10,497 nucleotides of DNA from Euryarchaeota archaeon UBA556 (lineage in GTDB: Archaea > Thermoplasmatota > Poseidoniia > Poseidoniales > Thalassarchaeaceae): NCBI GenBank assembly GCA_002494975.1, contig DADI01000020.1, positions 1 through 10,497 of the forward strand. The letters run 5' to 3'. The position numbers and the translations under genes are program-made. Numbering within the stretch: the stretch's first letter is position 1; each line of letters opens with the position of its first letter. The notes under the pieces were generated by a model, which saw only the letters and a program-made list of their open reading frames with translations, searched no databases and was not told where the DNA came from. Below, piece after piece: positions 5,524-10,497 of this stretch.

Positions 5524-6090
5524 ATGGCAGAGCAGTCCACACCAGATAATTTTGAGGCTCCCTTCGAGATATTCAAAACAGTGAGAAATAGTAATTTACA
5601 AAATATAGATGATATAGTTTTATGGGATGAAGACAGTCAGGCATATAAAATATCTTTTCGTATACCTGATGAAGACACCAAATATAGAATAATAAGTTTA
5701 TCTTTATCAGAAGGAACACCATTATCAGGAGATTCTAACATAAATAATTACGCTGGAAACGTTAGTCTACGTTTGAAAACTATGGACAAACTTACGCTCC
5801 ATAACAGTTCTCAAAATCTTTTAGAACCTTCGAAAACTTTTTTGCCAAATTCGGATCCTGTAGCAGAAAACTTTTCTGAGCATAATTCACCAGTCTGTGT
5901 AATCGATAATCGAGGTAAGTTACGCCGAAGTATTGGAATCTTTACTACGCCTATATTTGGTGCTTTACGCCGGTTTGTGGCTTGGGGTGATCAAAAATAT
6001 GGTTCCTGTGATGTATCTTTAAGCGTAGTCCCTCGAGGTCTTGAAGCCAACACAAGCGTAAATGAGGATATTTACGCCGAGGAGGAATAA
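5524..6090 (+). CDS. Unknown protein, 188 residues, contains repeat R1
   Basis: The N-terminal about 65 residues form strand-like stretches (DIVLWDEDSQAYKISFRIPDEDTKYRIISLSLS). A low-complexity polar middle then holds SGDSNINNYAG, LKTMDKLTLHN and EHNSPV. LKTMDKLTLHN is repeat R1, shared with the end of the 1905 gene. SGDSN and NSP resemble parts of repeat R2. The C-terminal part (about 125-175) contains a basic stretch KLRRSIGIFTTPIFGALRRF. No family is recognised. ATG 5524 follows GGAGGAAG one base after the previous stop. The end of the gene provides GAGGAGG for the exonuclease gene. From 5749 on, its codons show a concentration of TACGC/GCGTA. Confidence 0.75.
   Translation: MAEQSTPDNFEAPFEIFKTVRNSNLQNIDDIVLWDEDSQAYKISFRIPDEDTKYRIISLSLSEGTPLSGDSNINNYAGNVSLRLKTMDKLTLHNSSQNLLEPSKTFLPNSDPVAENFSEHNSPVCVIDNRGKLRRSIGIFTTPIFGALRRFVAWGDQKYGSCDVSLSVVPRGLEANTSVNEDIYAEEE
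5772..5805 (+). repeat. Dispersed repeat R1, copy 2
   Basis: A 34-bp segment encoding LKTMDKLTLHN inside the 5524 gene. It differs from copy 1 (2222-2255) at three positions, each leaving the reading frame intact. Confidence 0.8.
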
Positions 6091-6093
6091 AAA

Positions 6094-6810
6094 ATGAATT
6101 ATAATTTTTTAGTTTTAGATATTGAAACGCTCAATTTAGATTTAGGAGAGGGCGTAAACTTTGGAGATCCTGCGGGGTGGCAGATTTCTACGCTATGTTT
6201 AACCACTTCTCAAGAATTTAGCGTAATTGGGCTTAATGAATTTGTTTTTGTGGCCGATGACTATTGGTCGTTTATGCCTAAAAAACTTCAAGATGATAAA
6301 AGATACTTTTTACTTTCTGAGTTTGAAAACTTTATGAAGTGGATTGTAGTTCCGCTCAATATTCCTATAGTTACGCATAATGGAAACAATTTTGATTGGC
6401 CTATTGTTTTAAAGGAATGGTCTGATGGAGGAGCCATTTATACTGGGGACTCAAATAATTCACCATTAATTAATGCCTATGAATATTTAGAAAATAATAA
6501 TTTATTATTTGATACTGCGGAGGATCTTCAAAACAGATATGGAAAAAGATTTCATTTGACAGATTTAGTTTCTGCTATTCACTCCTCCGACAATAAATCT
6601 ATGAAAGCATCAGAAGCCCCCATTGCGTGGGCGAATGGTGAATACCAAAAAGTAATTGATTATTGTTTACAGGACTGTCACCTAACCGCAAAACTTTTTC
6701 AAACTCCTTTAAATGAAATTGATTGTCCACCTTCCAAATCAAAAGAAAAGATTTCAATTGACACCACTGTTTGGAAAGAGTGGCTTGTATTAAATAGTTT
6801 GAGTGCCTAA
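6094..6810 (+). CDS. DEDDy-type 3'-5' exonuclease (RNase H-like fold)
   Basis: All three exonuclease motifs are visible. Exo I is LVLDIETLN with D9 and E11; Exo II is THNGNNFDWP with D101; Exo III is DYCLQDCHLTAKLF with Y190 and D194, the YxxxD form of DEDDy enzymes. The intervening LFDTAEDLQNRYGKRFHLTDLVSAI is also typical of DnaQ-like/RNase_H_2-type nucleases. Such enzymes remove nucleotides from the 3' end of DNA or RNA using two metal ions held by the acidic residues. At 238 residues it is a stand-alone domain with no polymerase attached. It may act in repair, proofreading or recombination of the element, perhaps beside the PolD subunit encoded at 8588. YTGDSNNSP (residues 116-124, repeat R2) interrupts the region after Exo II. 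ATG 6094 follows GAGGAGG. Confidence 0.88.
   Translation: MNYNFLVLDIETLNLDLGEGVNFGDPAGWQISTLCLTTSQEFSVIGLNEFVFVADDYWSFMPKKLQDDKRYFLLSEFENFMKWIVVPLNIPIVTHNGNNFDWPIVLKEWSDGGAIYTGDSNNSPLINAYEYLENNNLLFDTAEDLQNRYGKRFHLTDLVSAIHSSDNKSMKASEAPIAWANGEYQKVIDYCLQDCHLTAKLFQTPLNEIDCPPSKSKEKISIDTTVWKEWLVLNSLSA
6439..6465 (+). repeat. Dispersed repeat R2, copy 2
   Basis: A 27-bp segment encoding YTGDSNNSP in the exonuclease gene, between Exo II and the helix that follows. Two mismatches to 5415-5441. Confidence 0.8.
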
Positions 6811-6819
6811 TTATTAGGG

Positions 6820-7230
6820 ATGCCAGAGAGTTCCGAGAATTCAGATTCGAATAATGAAGAAGATCAAGTAGTAATTAAGTTTACTTCTGCTCAAAAGAAG
6901 AGGTGGGGTGAACGAATTAAAGAAGCAGTTTTTGATTCTACAGAGGATTATGTAGATGGATCCTTCGTAGGAAATATTAATCATGAGGTTTTAGATCTTA
7001 TTCAAAATAATATTGTAACCGATGAAGCCCTCTCTATTGAAGATTATGAACAAAGAGTCCAGATCTGTCATCATAAATTAATTGAATGGATCGATCAGAA
7101 AACTATTGGTGTGCATATATTATTCATTATGACCTTTGTGGAACACTTTATGACCGTAGTCTTTTCAGAAGTTTTTTCTGTTAAGGCTACCGATGGACCC
7201 GAACTAAAAGATAATTACTTTTATGCGTAA
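6820..7230 (+). CDS. Acidic protein, 136 residues, unknown
   Basis: It begins with a Ser/Glu/Asn-rich disordered stretch (MPESSENSDSNNEED), followed by a basic segment (SAQKKRWGERIKEA), a helical region (IEDYEQRVQICHHKLIEWIDQ) and a hydrophobic stretch (VHILFIMTFVEHFMTVVFSEVF, about 98-119). The last could be a membrane helix or a buried core helix; the His and Glu inside argue for the core. ATG 6820 lies just after an imperfect dyad CCTAAT-t-ATTAGG (6806-6818) that contains the exonuclease stop codon, with only a weak ribosome binding site (TTAGGG). Translation may therefore depend on coupling. No family is recognised. Confidence 0.72.
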   Translation: MPESSENSDSNNEEDQVVIKFTSAQKKRWGERIKEAVFDSTEDYVDGSFVGNINHEVLDLIQNNIVTDEALSIEDYEQRVQICHHKLIEWIDQKTIGVHILFIMTFVEHFMTVVFSEVFSVKATDGPELKDNYFYA

Positions 7231-7231
7231 T

Positions 7232-7239
7232 TATAAATA
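7232..7239 (+). promoter_or_regulatory. Possible TATA box TATAAATA
   Basis: TATAAATA lies right after the stop of the 6820 gene. It lacks the ACCGAAAG element seen at the stronger promoters. It would start transcription near 7262, shortly before ATG 7271. It could be chance in AT-rich sequence. Confidence 0.35.
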
Positions 7240-7270
7240 GGTGTTATCTTTTTTCAAGCATTGTTACGCT

Positions 7271-7567
7271 ATGAGAGATCCATTTTTAGATTGGTTAGAT
7301 ATTGAAATATCTAATGCGGAAGCGAACATTTCTCATTCTGAGCAAAAAGATCCTACTAATAGTAATATGTTATCTGAATTGGGAGGAGTTCTCATTACGC
7401 TTAATAAAGTTAAAGATGCTTATTTAACGCTTAGAAATCTTTATCCTCAGAATCCTGTCTGGCCTAATATACGCTTACCAGATTATATTGGACCCCGCTG
7501 GATAGATACAGATAATCCAGAAAACTTTTTTACGCCTAATGATTACGCTCAATTCAAAGAGGAATGA
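7271..7567 (+). CDS. Unknown protein, about 98 residues
   Basis: ATG 7271 gives 98 residues. An in-frame GTG at 7241 would add ten residues (MLSFFKHCYA), but it has no ribosome binding site and overlaps the TATA-like word, so ATG is preferred with moderate confidence. The protein is acidic and mostly helical in its first two thirds (RDPFLDWLDIEISNAEANIS; LGGVLITLNKVKDAYLTLRNLY), followed by a Pro/Trp-rich end (NPVWPNIRLPDYIGPRWID). No family is recognised. The gene is dense in TACGC pentamers (7396, 7470, 7531, 7543), used in different reading frames. Confidence 0.65.
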   Translation: MRDPFLDWLDIEISNAEANISHSEQKDPTNSNMLSELGGVLITLNKVKDAYLTLRNLYPQNPVWPNIRLPDYIGPRWIDTDNPENFFTPNDYAQFKEE

Positions 7568-7570
7568 TTT

Positions 7571-7590
7571 AATTTACACTAATTTACACT
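7571..7590 (+). repeat. Short tandem repeat AATTTACACT x2
   Basis: Two perfect 10-bp copies back to back, followed by TTAATTACGCC and the ribosome binding site of the next gene. No function is assigned; it could be a weak operator. Confidence 0.4.
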
Positions 7591-7603
7591 TAATTACGCC
7601 GGA

Positions 7604-7864
7604 GTGATCACTATTTCTTATAAAGCACACAATAATAACGCTAAGAATAACGCTAGCAAGCATAAAGGTAATGCTCGTAAGCCTAAATCAGATATAGACA
7701 CTAAGCGAAAGAACGCTAAAAAACTGCTTAATTATGCTGATGACTCTAGATTCGATAATGATATATTACGCTTACAAGGCTTAACTCGCTGTGATACGTG
7801 CTATGCAATAACGCCTCTGAGCGATAATATCTGTTGTGCTTGTGATCTGCCTAGAGAAAACTGA
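7604..7864 (+). CDS. Small protein with basic N-terminus and C-terminal zinc ribbon
   Basis: The first ~45 residues are rich in Lys, Asn and Arg (NNAKNNASKHKGNARKPKSD), suggesting a flexible nucleic-acid-binding arm. The C-terminal C63-x2-C66 and C77-x2-C80 (RCDTCYAITP...NICCACDLP) form a small zinc ribbon. The start is unusual. GTG 7604 lies inside GGAGTGAT (7601-7608), which is itself the expected ribosome binding site, and no ATG follows in the N-terminal part. ATT at 7613, 4 bases after GGAGTGAT, stands at the same spacing as the ATG of genes 1905 and 2923, so translation may start there (83 residues). It ends 4 bases before the palindrome that precedes the TBP promoter. Confidence 0.7.
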   Translation: MITISYKAHNNNAKNNASKHKGNARKPKSDIDTKRKNAKKLLNYADDSRFDNDILRLQGLTRCDTCYAITPLSDNICCACDLPREN

Positions 7865-7868
7865 TATT

Positions 7869-7904
7869 GCCTAATTAGGCATAAATGACCGAAAGGTATA
7901 TATA
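7869..7904 (+). promoter_or_regulatory. TBP gene promoter with upstream palindrome
   Basis: A perfect 12-bp palindrome GCCTAATTAGGC (7869-7880) is followed by TGACCGAAAGG and TATATATA (7897-7904). The box centre is about 27 bases before ATG 7927, predicting a leaderless mRNA. The same layout, GCSTAATTASGC then TGACCGA then TATATATA, occurs at 9951-9985. The palindrome may be an operator for a dimeric regulator or a terminator remnant of the gene before. Confidence 0.75.
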
Positions 7905-7926
7905 CTTGGTAAAACGACCTTTATAT

Positions 7927-8526
7927 ATGTCTAGCACAGCGACCAATATAAAGCCCACCGTAGTAAACCTAGTAGCCAGCACCCGCTTGGCTCCATCGAT
8001 TGATGTAGTTCAACTCGCTATCGATCTAAATATAGAATATGAACCTGAGCAATTTCCAGGAATGGTCTATCGAGTTGCCTCTCCAAGAGTTTGTGTTTTA
8101 GTTTTCCGTTCTGGTAAAGTCGTGGCTACGGGTGCTAAGTCTTATGATGATGCTCGAACTGCTTTCCAAACATTACATGATGATTTAACCAAGCATGGCT
8201 ATAATCCATCTGCATTCCCTGCTGATGAATTTATTTTACTTCAAAACTTAGTAGTCACATATGATGTCGGAATCCCACTTCAATTACCTGCTCTATCATT
8301 TACACTTCCTATGGATAAGACCGAGTATGAGCCAGAGCAATTCCCAGGTCTGATTTATAGAATCGATAATCCTTCTGCAGTATGCCTGATATTCAGTAGT
8401 GGTAAATGTGTTATCACTGGCACTAAGTCATTAGGAGATGCTCAAATTGCTACCGAACAAGTCCATGATGAAATCATGGCGGCTATGTCTCTGATGACGA
8501 ATCCTACTCCCTATCAATTAGAGTGA
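7927..8526 (+). CDS. tbp: TATA-binding protein (TBP)
   Basis: The protein shows the two-fold TBP repeat. NLVASTRL...EYEPEQFPGMVYRV...CVLVFRSGKVVATGAKS occupies residues about 14-72, and NLVVTYDVG...EYEPEQFPGLIYRI...VCLIFSSGKCVITGTKS about 107-168. The four Phe that kink the TATA box in known TBPs are present (F43, F60, F139, F156). TBP binds TATA boxes and, with TFB, recruits RNA polymerase. Length is 199 residues, near the usual 180-200 for archaea. ATG 7927 is chosen over in-frame ATG 7885 because the latter lies upstream of and across the BRE/TATA element (7888-7904), which predicts transcription starting at about 7927. DP1 follows 61 bases later. A TBP on a mobile element could redirect transcription to its own promoters. 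Confidence 0.95.
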   Translation: MSSTATNIKPTVVNLVASTRLAPSIDVVQLAIDLNIEYEPEQFPGMVYRVASPRVCVLVFRSGKVVATGAKSYDDARTAFQTLHDDLTKHGYNPSAFPADEFILLQNLVVTYDVGIPLQLPALSFTLPMDKTEYEPEQFPGLIYRIDNPSAVCLIFSSGKCVITGTKSLGDAQIATEQVHDEIMAAMSLMTNPTPYQLE

Positions 8527-8544
8527 ATTAATATTCAGCAATCT

Positions 8545-8551
8545 TATATAT
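8545..8551 (+). promoter_or_regulatory. Possible TATA box for the DP1 gene
   Basis: TTATATATG in the 61-base gap after TBP would start transcription near 8573, leaving a leader of about 15 bases with AGGAGGAG before ATG 8588. It lacks the ACCGAAAG element of the stronger promoters. Confidence 0.4.
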
Positions 8552-8553
8552 GT

Positions 8554-8580
8554 CCTCCCCTATAGAATCTAAATAGGAGG
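8554..8580 (+). promoter_or_regulatory. Hairpin covering the DP1 ribosome binding site
   Basis: CCTCC (8554-8558) can pair with GGAGG (8576-8580), extended by TAT 8561-8563 with ATA 8573-8575, with CC unpaired on one side and a 9-base loop. The paired GGAGG is the ribosome binding site of the DP1 gene. In mRNA reading through from TBP the site would be closed; in mRNA started from the TATA-like word at 8545 it would be open. The pairing is visible; the regulatory effect is inferred. Confidence 0.45.
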
Positions 8581-8587
8581 AGACTAT

Positions 8588-9940
8588 ATGGGTGCAGACA
8601 AGCGATTAGATAGACAAATCGGATCCAAGTTTGATTACGGTCCACGCCGCATAGATAGTGATATTCCAGATTTATCTGCTTCTTGGTCGGCTAAAGCCGA
8701 TGATTATACTACGGACATTACGCCTGGATATCGAGTAGGTGAAACTAGACAAGCCGGTTCTTTTGACGATCTCGTAGGATTATTTCACGATAGATATGAA
8801 AAGTTATCTCGAGTATTGATTCATGAATCGGGCAAACATCCATCAGGAACGATTAAACAAATCGTCAACAATTGGACAGATTATACTAGATCACCGGCTA
8901 CTATATTAGGAATTATAATGAATATTCGCCGAACTAAGTCGGGCGGTAGAATGGTAGAAATCGAAGATACTTCGGAAACTACTATAACTGTTTTTGTTCG
9001 GGCTGACGATCCTGCCGCCGGAACTTTATTACATGACGATGTAGTCGCTGTTACTGGAACTTTTGAAAGTAAAACTGGAGAAATGTTTTGGGTAAACGAA
9101 GTTCAATATCCTGACATTCTTCCTGGGCATATGAATAAAGGAGGTTCCGAATTTGATCCCGTATCTATTGGATTTATTTCTGACTTACATTATGGATCCA
9201 AATACTTTAAGGAAAAAGAATGGAATAAAATGATGAAGTGGTTGAATAGTTCTGCCGAGACGGCTAAAAATCTAAAATATTTAGTTATTCCTGGGGATGG
9301 AGTAGATGGGATCGGAATTTATCCAGGACACGAAAATAATTTAATTGAAACTGATGTTTACAAACAATATTCTACTTTGGCTGCCATGTTAGATGAATTA
9401 CCAGATCATATTACGCCAATTCTTTCGCCTGGAAACCACGATGCAGTTCGCCCCGCCGAACCACAACCTGTCTTAGAAGCCGACATTCAACAAGATTTTA
9501 ATTCTGCTATCCATACTGGCAATCCAGGTCGAGTAAATCTTTCTGGATTAGATGTTCTTACTTATCATGGAAAAGGTATAGATGATATGGTTCCATTAAT
9601 GAATCACGTAACTTATGAACGTCCGGCTGAAGCCATGAAAGAAATGTTGAGAAAAAGACATATGGCTCCACTGTGGGGAGAAAGAAATGCTTTATCTCCT
9701 GAAGAAGAAGATCAAATGGTAATCATGGATAAACCCGATATTTTTGTAACCGGACATACTCATGCTCATCAAGTAGAATGGTATCGAGGAGTGCCTTTAA
9801 TTGTTTCTTCTACCTTCCAAGGATTAACAGATTTTATGAAAATGCTAGGAAATAAACCCAAGATAGGATATCTGACTGCATATAATATTCAAAATCGTCA
9901 AAGTAGGGTTATAAAGTTTGCGGAAGATGGCGTAAAATAG
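8588..9940 (+). CDS. polB: Archaeal DNA polymerase D small subunit, DP1
   Basis: Residues ~75-175 form the OB-fold region (TILGIIMNIRRTKSGGRMVEIEDTSETTITVFV...). Residues ~190-430 form the calcineurin-like phosphoesterase domain with all metal-site motifs: SDLHYGSKYF (D199, H201), IPGDGVDGIGIYPG (D237, D240), SPGNHDAVR (N283, H284), YHGKGIDD (H327) and TGHTHAH (H390, H392). AEPQP, EMLRKRHMAPLWG and SSTFQGLTDFMKMLGNKP are further DP1 signatures. DP1 partners DP2 to form PolD, the replicative polymerase of many archaea, and gives it 3'-5' exonuclease activity. At 450 residues it is short compared with Pyrococcus DP1 (about 610), mainly through a reduced N-terminal part. DP2 is not in the window. 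ATG 8588 follows AGGAGGAG. Confidence 0.95.
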   Translation: MGADKRLDRQIGSKFDYGPRRIDSDIPDLSASWSAKADDYTTDITPGYRVGETRQAGSFDDLVGLFHDRYEKLSRVLIHESGKHPSGTIKQIVNNWTDYTRSPATILGIIMNIRRTKSGGRMVEIEDTSETTITVFVRADDPAAGTLLHDDVVAVTGTFESKTGEMFWVNEVQYPDILPGHMNKGGSEFDPVSIGFISDLHYGSKYFKEKEWNKMMKWLNSSAETAKNLKYLVIPGDGVDGIGIYPGHENNLIETDVYKQYSTLAAMLDELPDHITPILSPGNHDAVRPAEPQPVLEADIQQDFNSAIHTGNPGRVNLSGLDVLTYHGKGIDDMVPLMNHVTYERPAEAMKEMLRKRHMAPLWGERNALSPEEEDQMVIMDKPDIFVTGHTHAHQVEWYRGVPLIVSSTFQGLTDFMKMLGNKPKIGYLTAYNIQNRQSRVIKFAEDGVK

Positions 9941-9950
9941 TCCAAATCGG

Positions 9951-9985
9951 GCGTAATTACGCTCATTGACCGATAAGTATATATA
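9951..9985 (+). promoter_or_regulatory. Promoter with palindrome GCGTAATTACGC, TGACCGA and TATATATA
   Basis: The 12-bp palindrome GCGTAATTACGC (9951-9962) is followed by TTGACCGATAAG and TATATATA (9978-9985), the same design as the TBP promoter. An extra dyad ATAAGTA-tatatac-TACTTAT surrounds the TATA box and could be an operator. Transcription would start near 10005, giving a leader of about 33 bases with AGGAG at 10025-10029 before ATG 10039, so this transcript is not leaderless. Confidence 0.7.
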
Positions 9986-10038
9986 CTACTTATCACTGTT
10001 TATTGATTAGTGGAAGACACGATTAGGAGTTAATTTTA

Positions 10039-10320
10039 ATGACGCAGAATGAGAACCGTTCAGACGATAATAAAGGAGGGGAAGAAAATGATATTCACAA
10101 CAATTTATCTACTACGATCCGTTGCCCTATTTGTGATGGAAGATATGAATGCGGCCACCAAGAGTCAGAAAGAGAAGGTTGCACTTATGACTGTGCACAA
10201 TGCAATGGACTCCTCATCTTCGTTTATGGCGGTGTCCTCGATTTTCACAAATATCTCCACTATGCCAATGATGGTGCGTGGCCGATTGATGGAAAAGATA
10301 CGGGGGTCTTGAATACATGA
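10039..10320 (+). CDS. Small zinc-finger protein, 93 residues
   Basis: A polar, Asn/Asp/Glu-rich N-terminus (residues 1-25) precedes C29-P-I-C32, C38-G-H40, C48 and C52-x2-C55, enough ligands for one or two zinc sites. A hydrophobic stretch (GLLIFVYGGVLDFHKYLHY) and WPIDG near the end suggest a folded beta core. Family not recognised. AGGAG at 10025 and the promoter at 9951 support ATG 10039. The open frame one base out of phase at 10049-10312 lacks the Cys pattern and is not a gene. The stop overlaps the next start (ATGA at 10317). Confidence 0.75.
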   Translation: MTQNENRSDDNKGGEENDIHNNLSTTIRCPICDGRYECGHQESEREGCTYDCAQCNGLLIFVYGGVLDFHKYLHYANDGAWPIDGKDTGVLNT

Positions 10321-10400
10321 ATTGCGAAAACTGTGGCTGTCAATTGTCAGAATTAAGAATCAAAACGAAAGATTGTTGTCGTTGGGTAGTGATGCGATAA
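10317..10400 (+). CDS. Tiny Cys-rich peptide, 27 residues
   Basis: ATG 10317 overlaps the previous stop as ATGA and opens 27 codons ending TAA. The peptide contains C3-x2-C6-x-C8 at the start (NCENCGC) and C20-C21 (DCCRW), a pattern able to bind one zinc ion. The coupled start and Cys-rich content argue that this is a real microprotein, perhaps a partner of the zinc-finger protein before it. It may instead be a remnant of a longer protein. No function is known. Confidence 0.45.
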   Translation: MNCENCGCQLSELRIKTKDCCRWVVMR

Positions 10401-10438
10401 TAAATTATAAGATCTACAAACAAAAGGAGGAAACAAAA

Positions 10439-10497
10439 ATGAGTAAATATTACAAAAGAGCAATGAAAGCAGAAGTGTTAGAATATATGAGATACAA
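10439..10497 (+). CDS. Start of a gene cut by the window end
   Basis: A strong ribosome binding site AAAGGAGGA (10424-10432) precedes ATG 10439. The visible part, MSKYYKRAMKAEVLEYMRY, is a basic amphipathic helix. The rest lies beyond the window, so no product can be named. Confidence 0.65.
   Translation, partial: MSKYYKRAMKAEVLEYMRY

Noticed and set aside
5779..5808. LTLHN followed by Ser as an intein C-terminal splice site
   Set aside because: The 188-residue gene has no room for an intein and no N-terminal splice block. The other copy ends directly at a stop codon.
7885..7926. Upstream in-frame ATG for TBP
   Set aside because: The BRE/TATA element (7888-7904) lies within these codons, so the mRNA would not contain them. 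The TBP fold also begins well after ATG 7927.
10049..10312. Alternative + strand frame inside the zinc-finger gene
   Set aside because: It overlaps entirely with 10039-10320, which has the promoter and the ordered Cys pattern. The alternative has a composition typical of an out-of-frame reading.

Overview
The window reads as a stretch of an archaeal, probably euryarchaeal, AT-rich extrachromosomal element or virus rather than an ordinary chromosome segment. The archaeal signs are a TATA-binding protein (TBP), the small subunit DP1 of the archaeal-specific DNA polymerase D, BRE/TATA promoters placed about 27 bases before start codons (leaderless transcripts), and GGTGA/GGAGTGAT-type ribosome binding sites. 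The mobile-element signs are that every gene lies on the + strand, most are short and unrecognised, there is a YubB/Api92-like phage-type protein, and a long non-coding repeat region stands at the left. The exact host (Poseidoniales/Thermoplasmatota, Methanoperedens Borg-like, Asgard or other) cannot be decided from the sequence alone.

Left region, 1-1223: no protein gene seen. It holds an AT-rich repeat tract (1-260), a pair of competing hairpins (268-309), and a strongly structured candidate non-coding RNA of about 370 nt (337-708) whose two ends are joined by three perfect long-range helices. An iteron-like array of GC-rich palindromic repeats follows (826-1046), bracketed by direct and inverted copies of AATTGTGGTATTT. 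Together these look like a replication origin or partition region with an associated RNA (inference).

Middle region, 1224-7864: a dense series of small genes in tightly spaced runs, each run starting from a recognisable promoter (before 1224, 1427, 3276 and 4361). Contents are a 50-residue membrane peptide, small basic proteins, a PH-like protein, a YubB-like protein, a His-rich membrane protein and a winged-helix DNA-binding protein. Further on come a 25-residue hydrophobic peptide, zinc ribbons, a two-helix membrane protein and a DEDDy 3'-5' exonuclease. Two families of near-identical 27-34 bp sequence recur in the same reading frame in unrelated genes. The pentamer TACGC/GCGTA is strongly concentrated between 5749 and 7771.

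Right region, 7869-10497: two promoters share one layout (palindrome GCSTAATTASGC, then TGACCGA, then TATATATA). The first drives TBP (7927-8526), followed by DP1 (8588-9940). The second drives two small zinc-finger proteins and a gene cut by the window end. Carrying its own TBP and polymerase subunit, next to a possible origin and an exonuclease, suggests an element that supplies parts of its own transcription and replication machinery.
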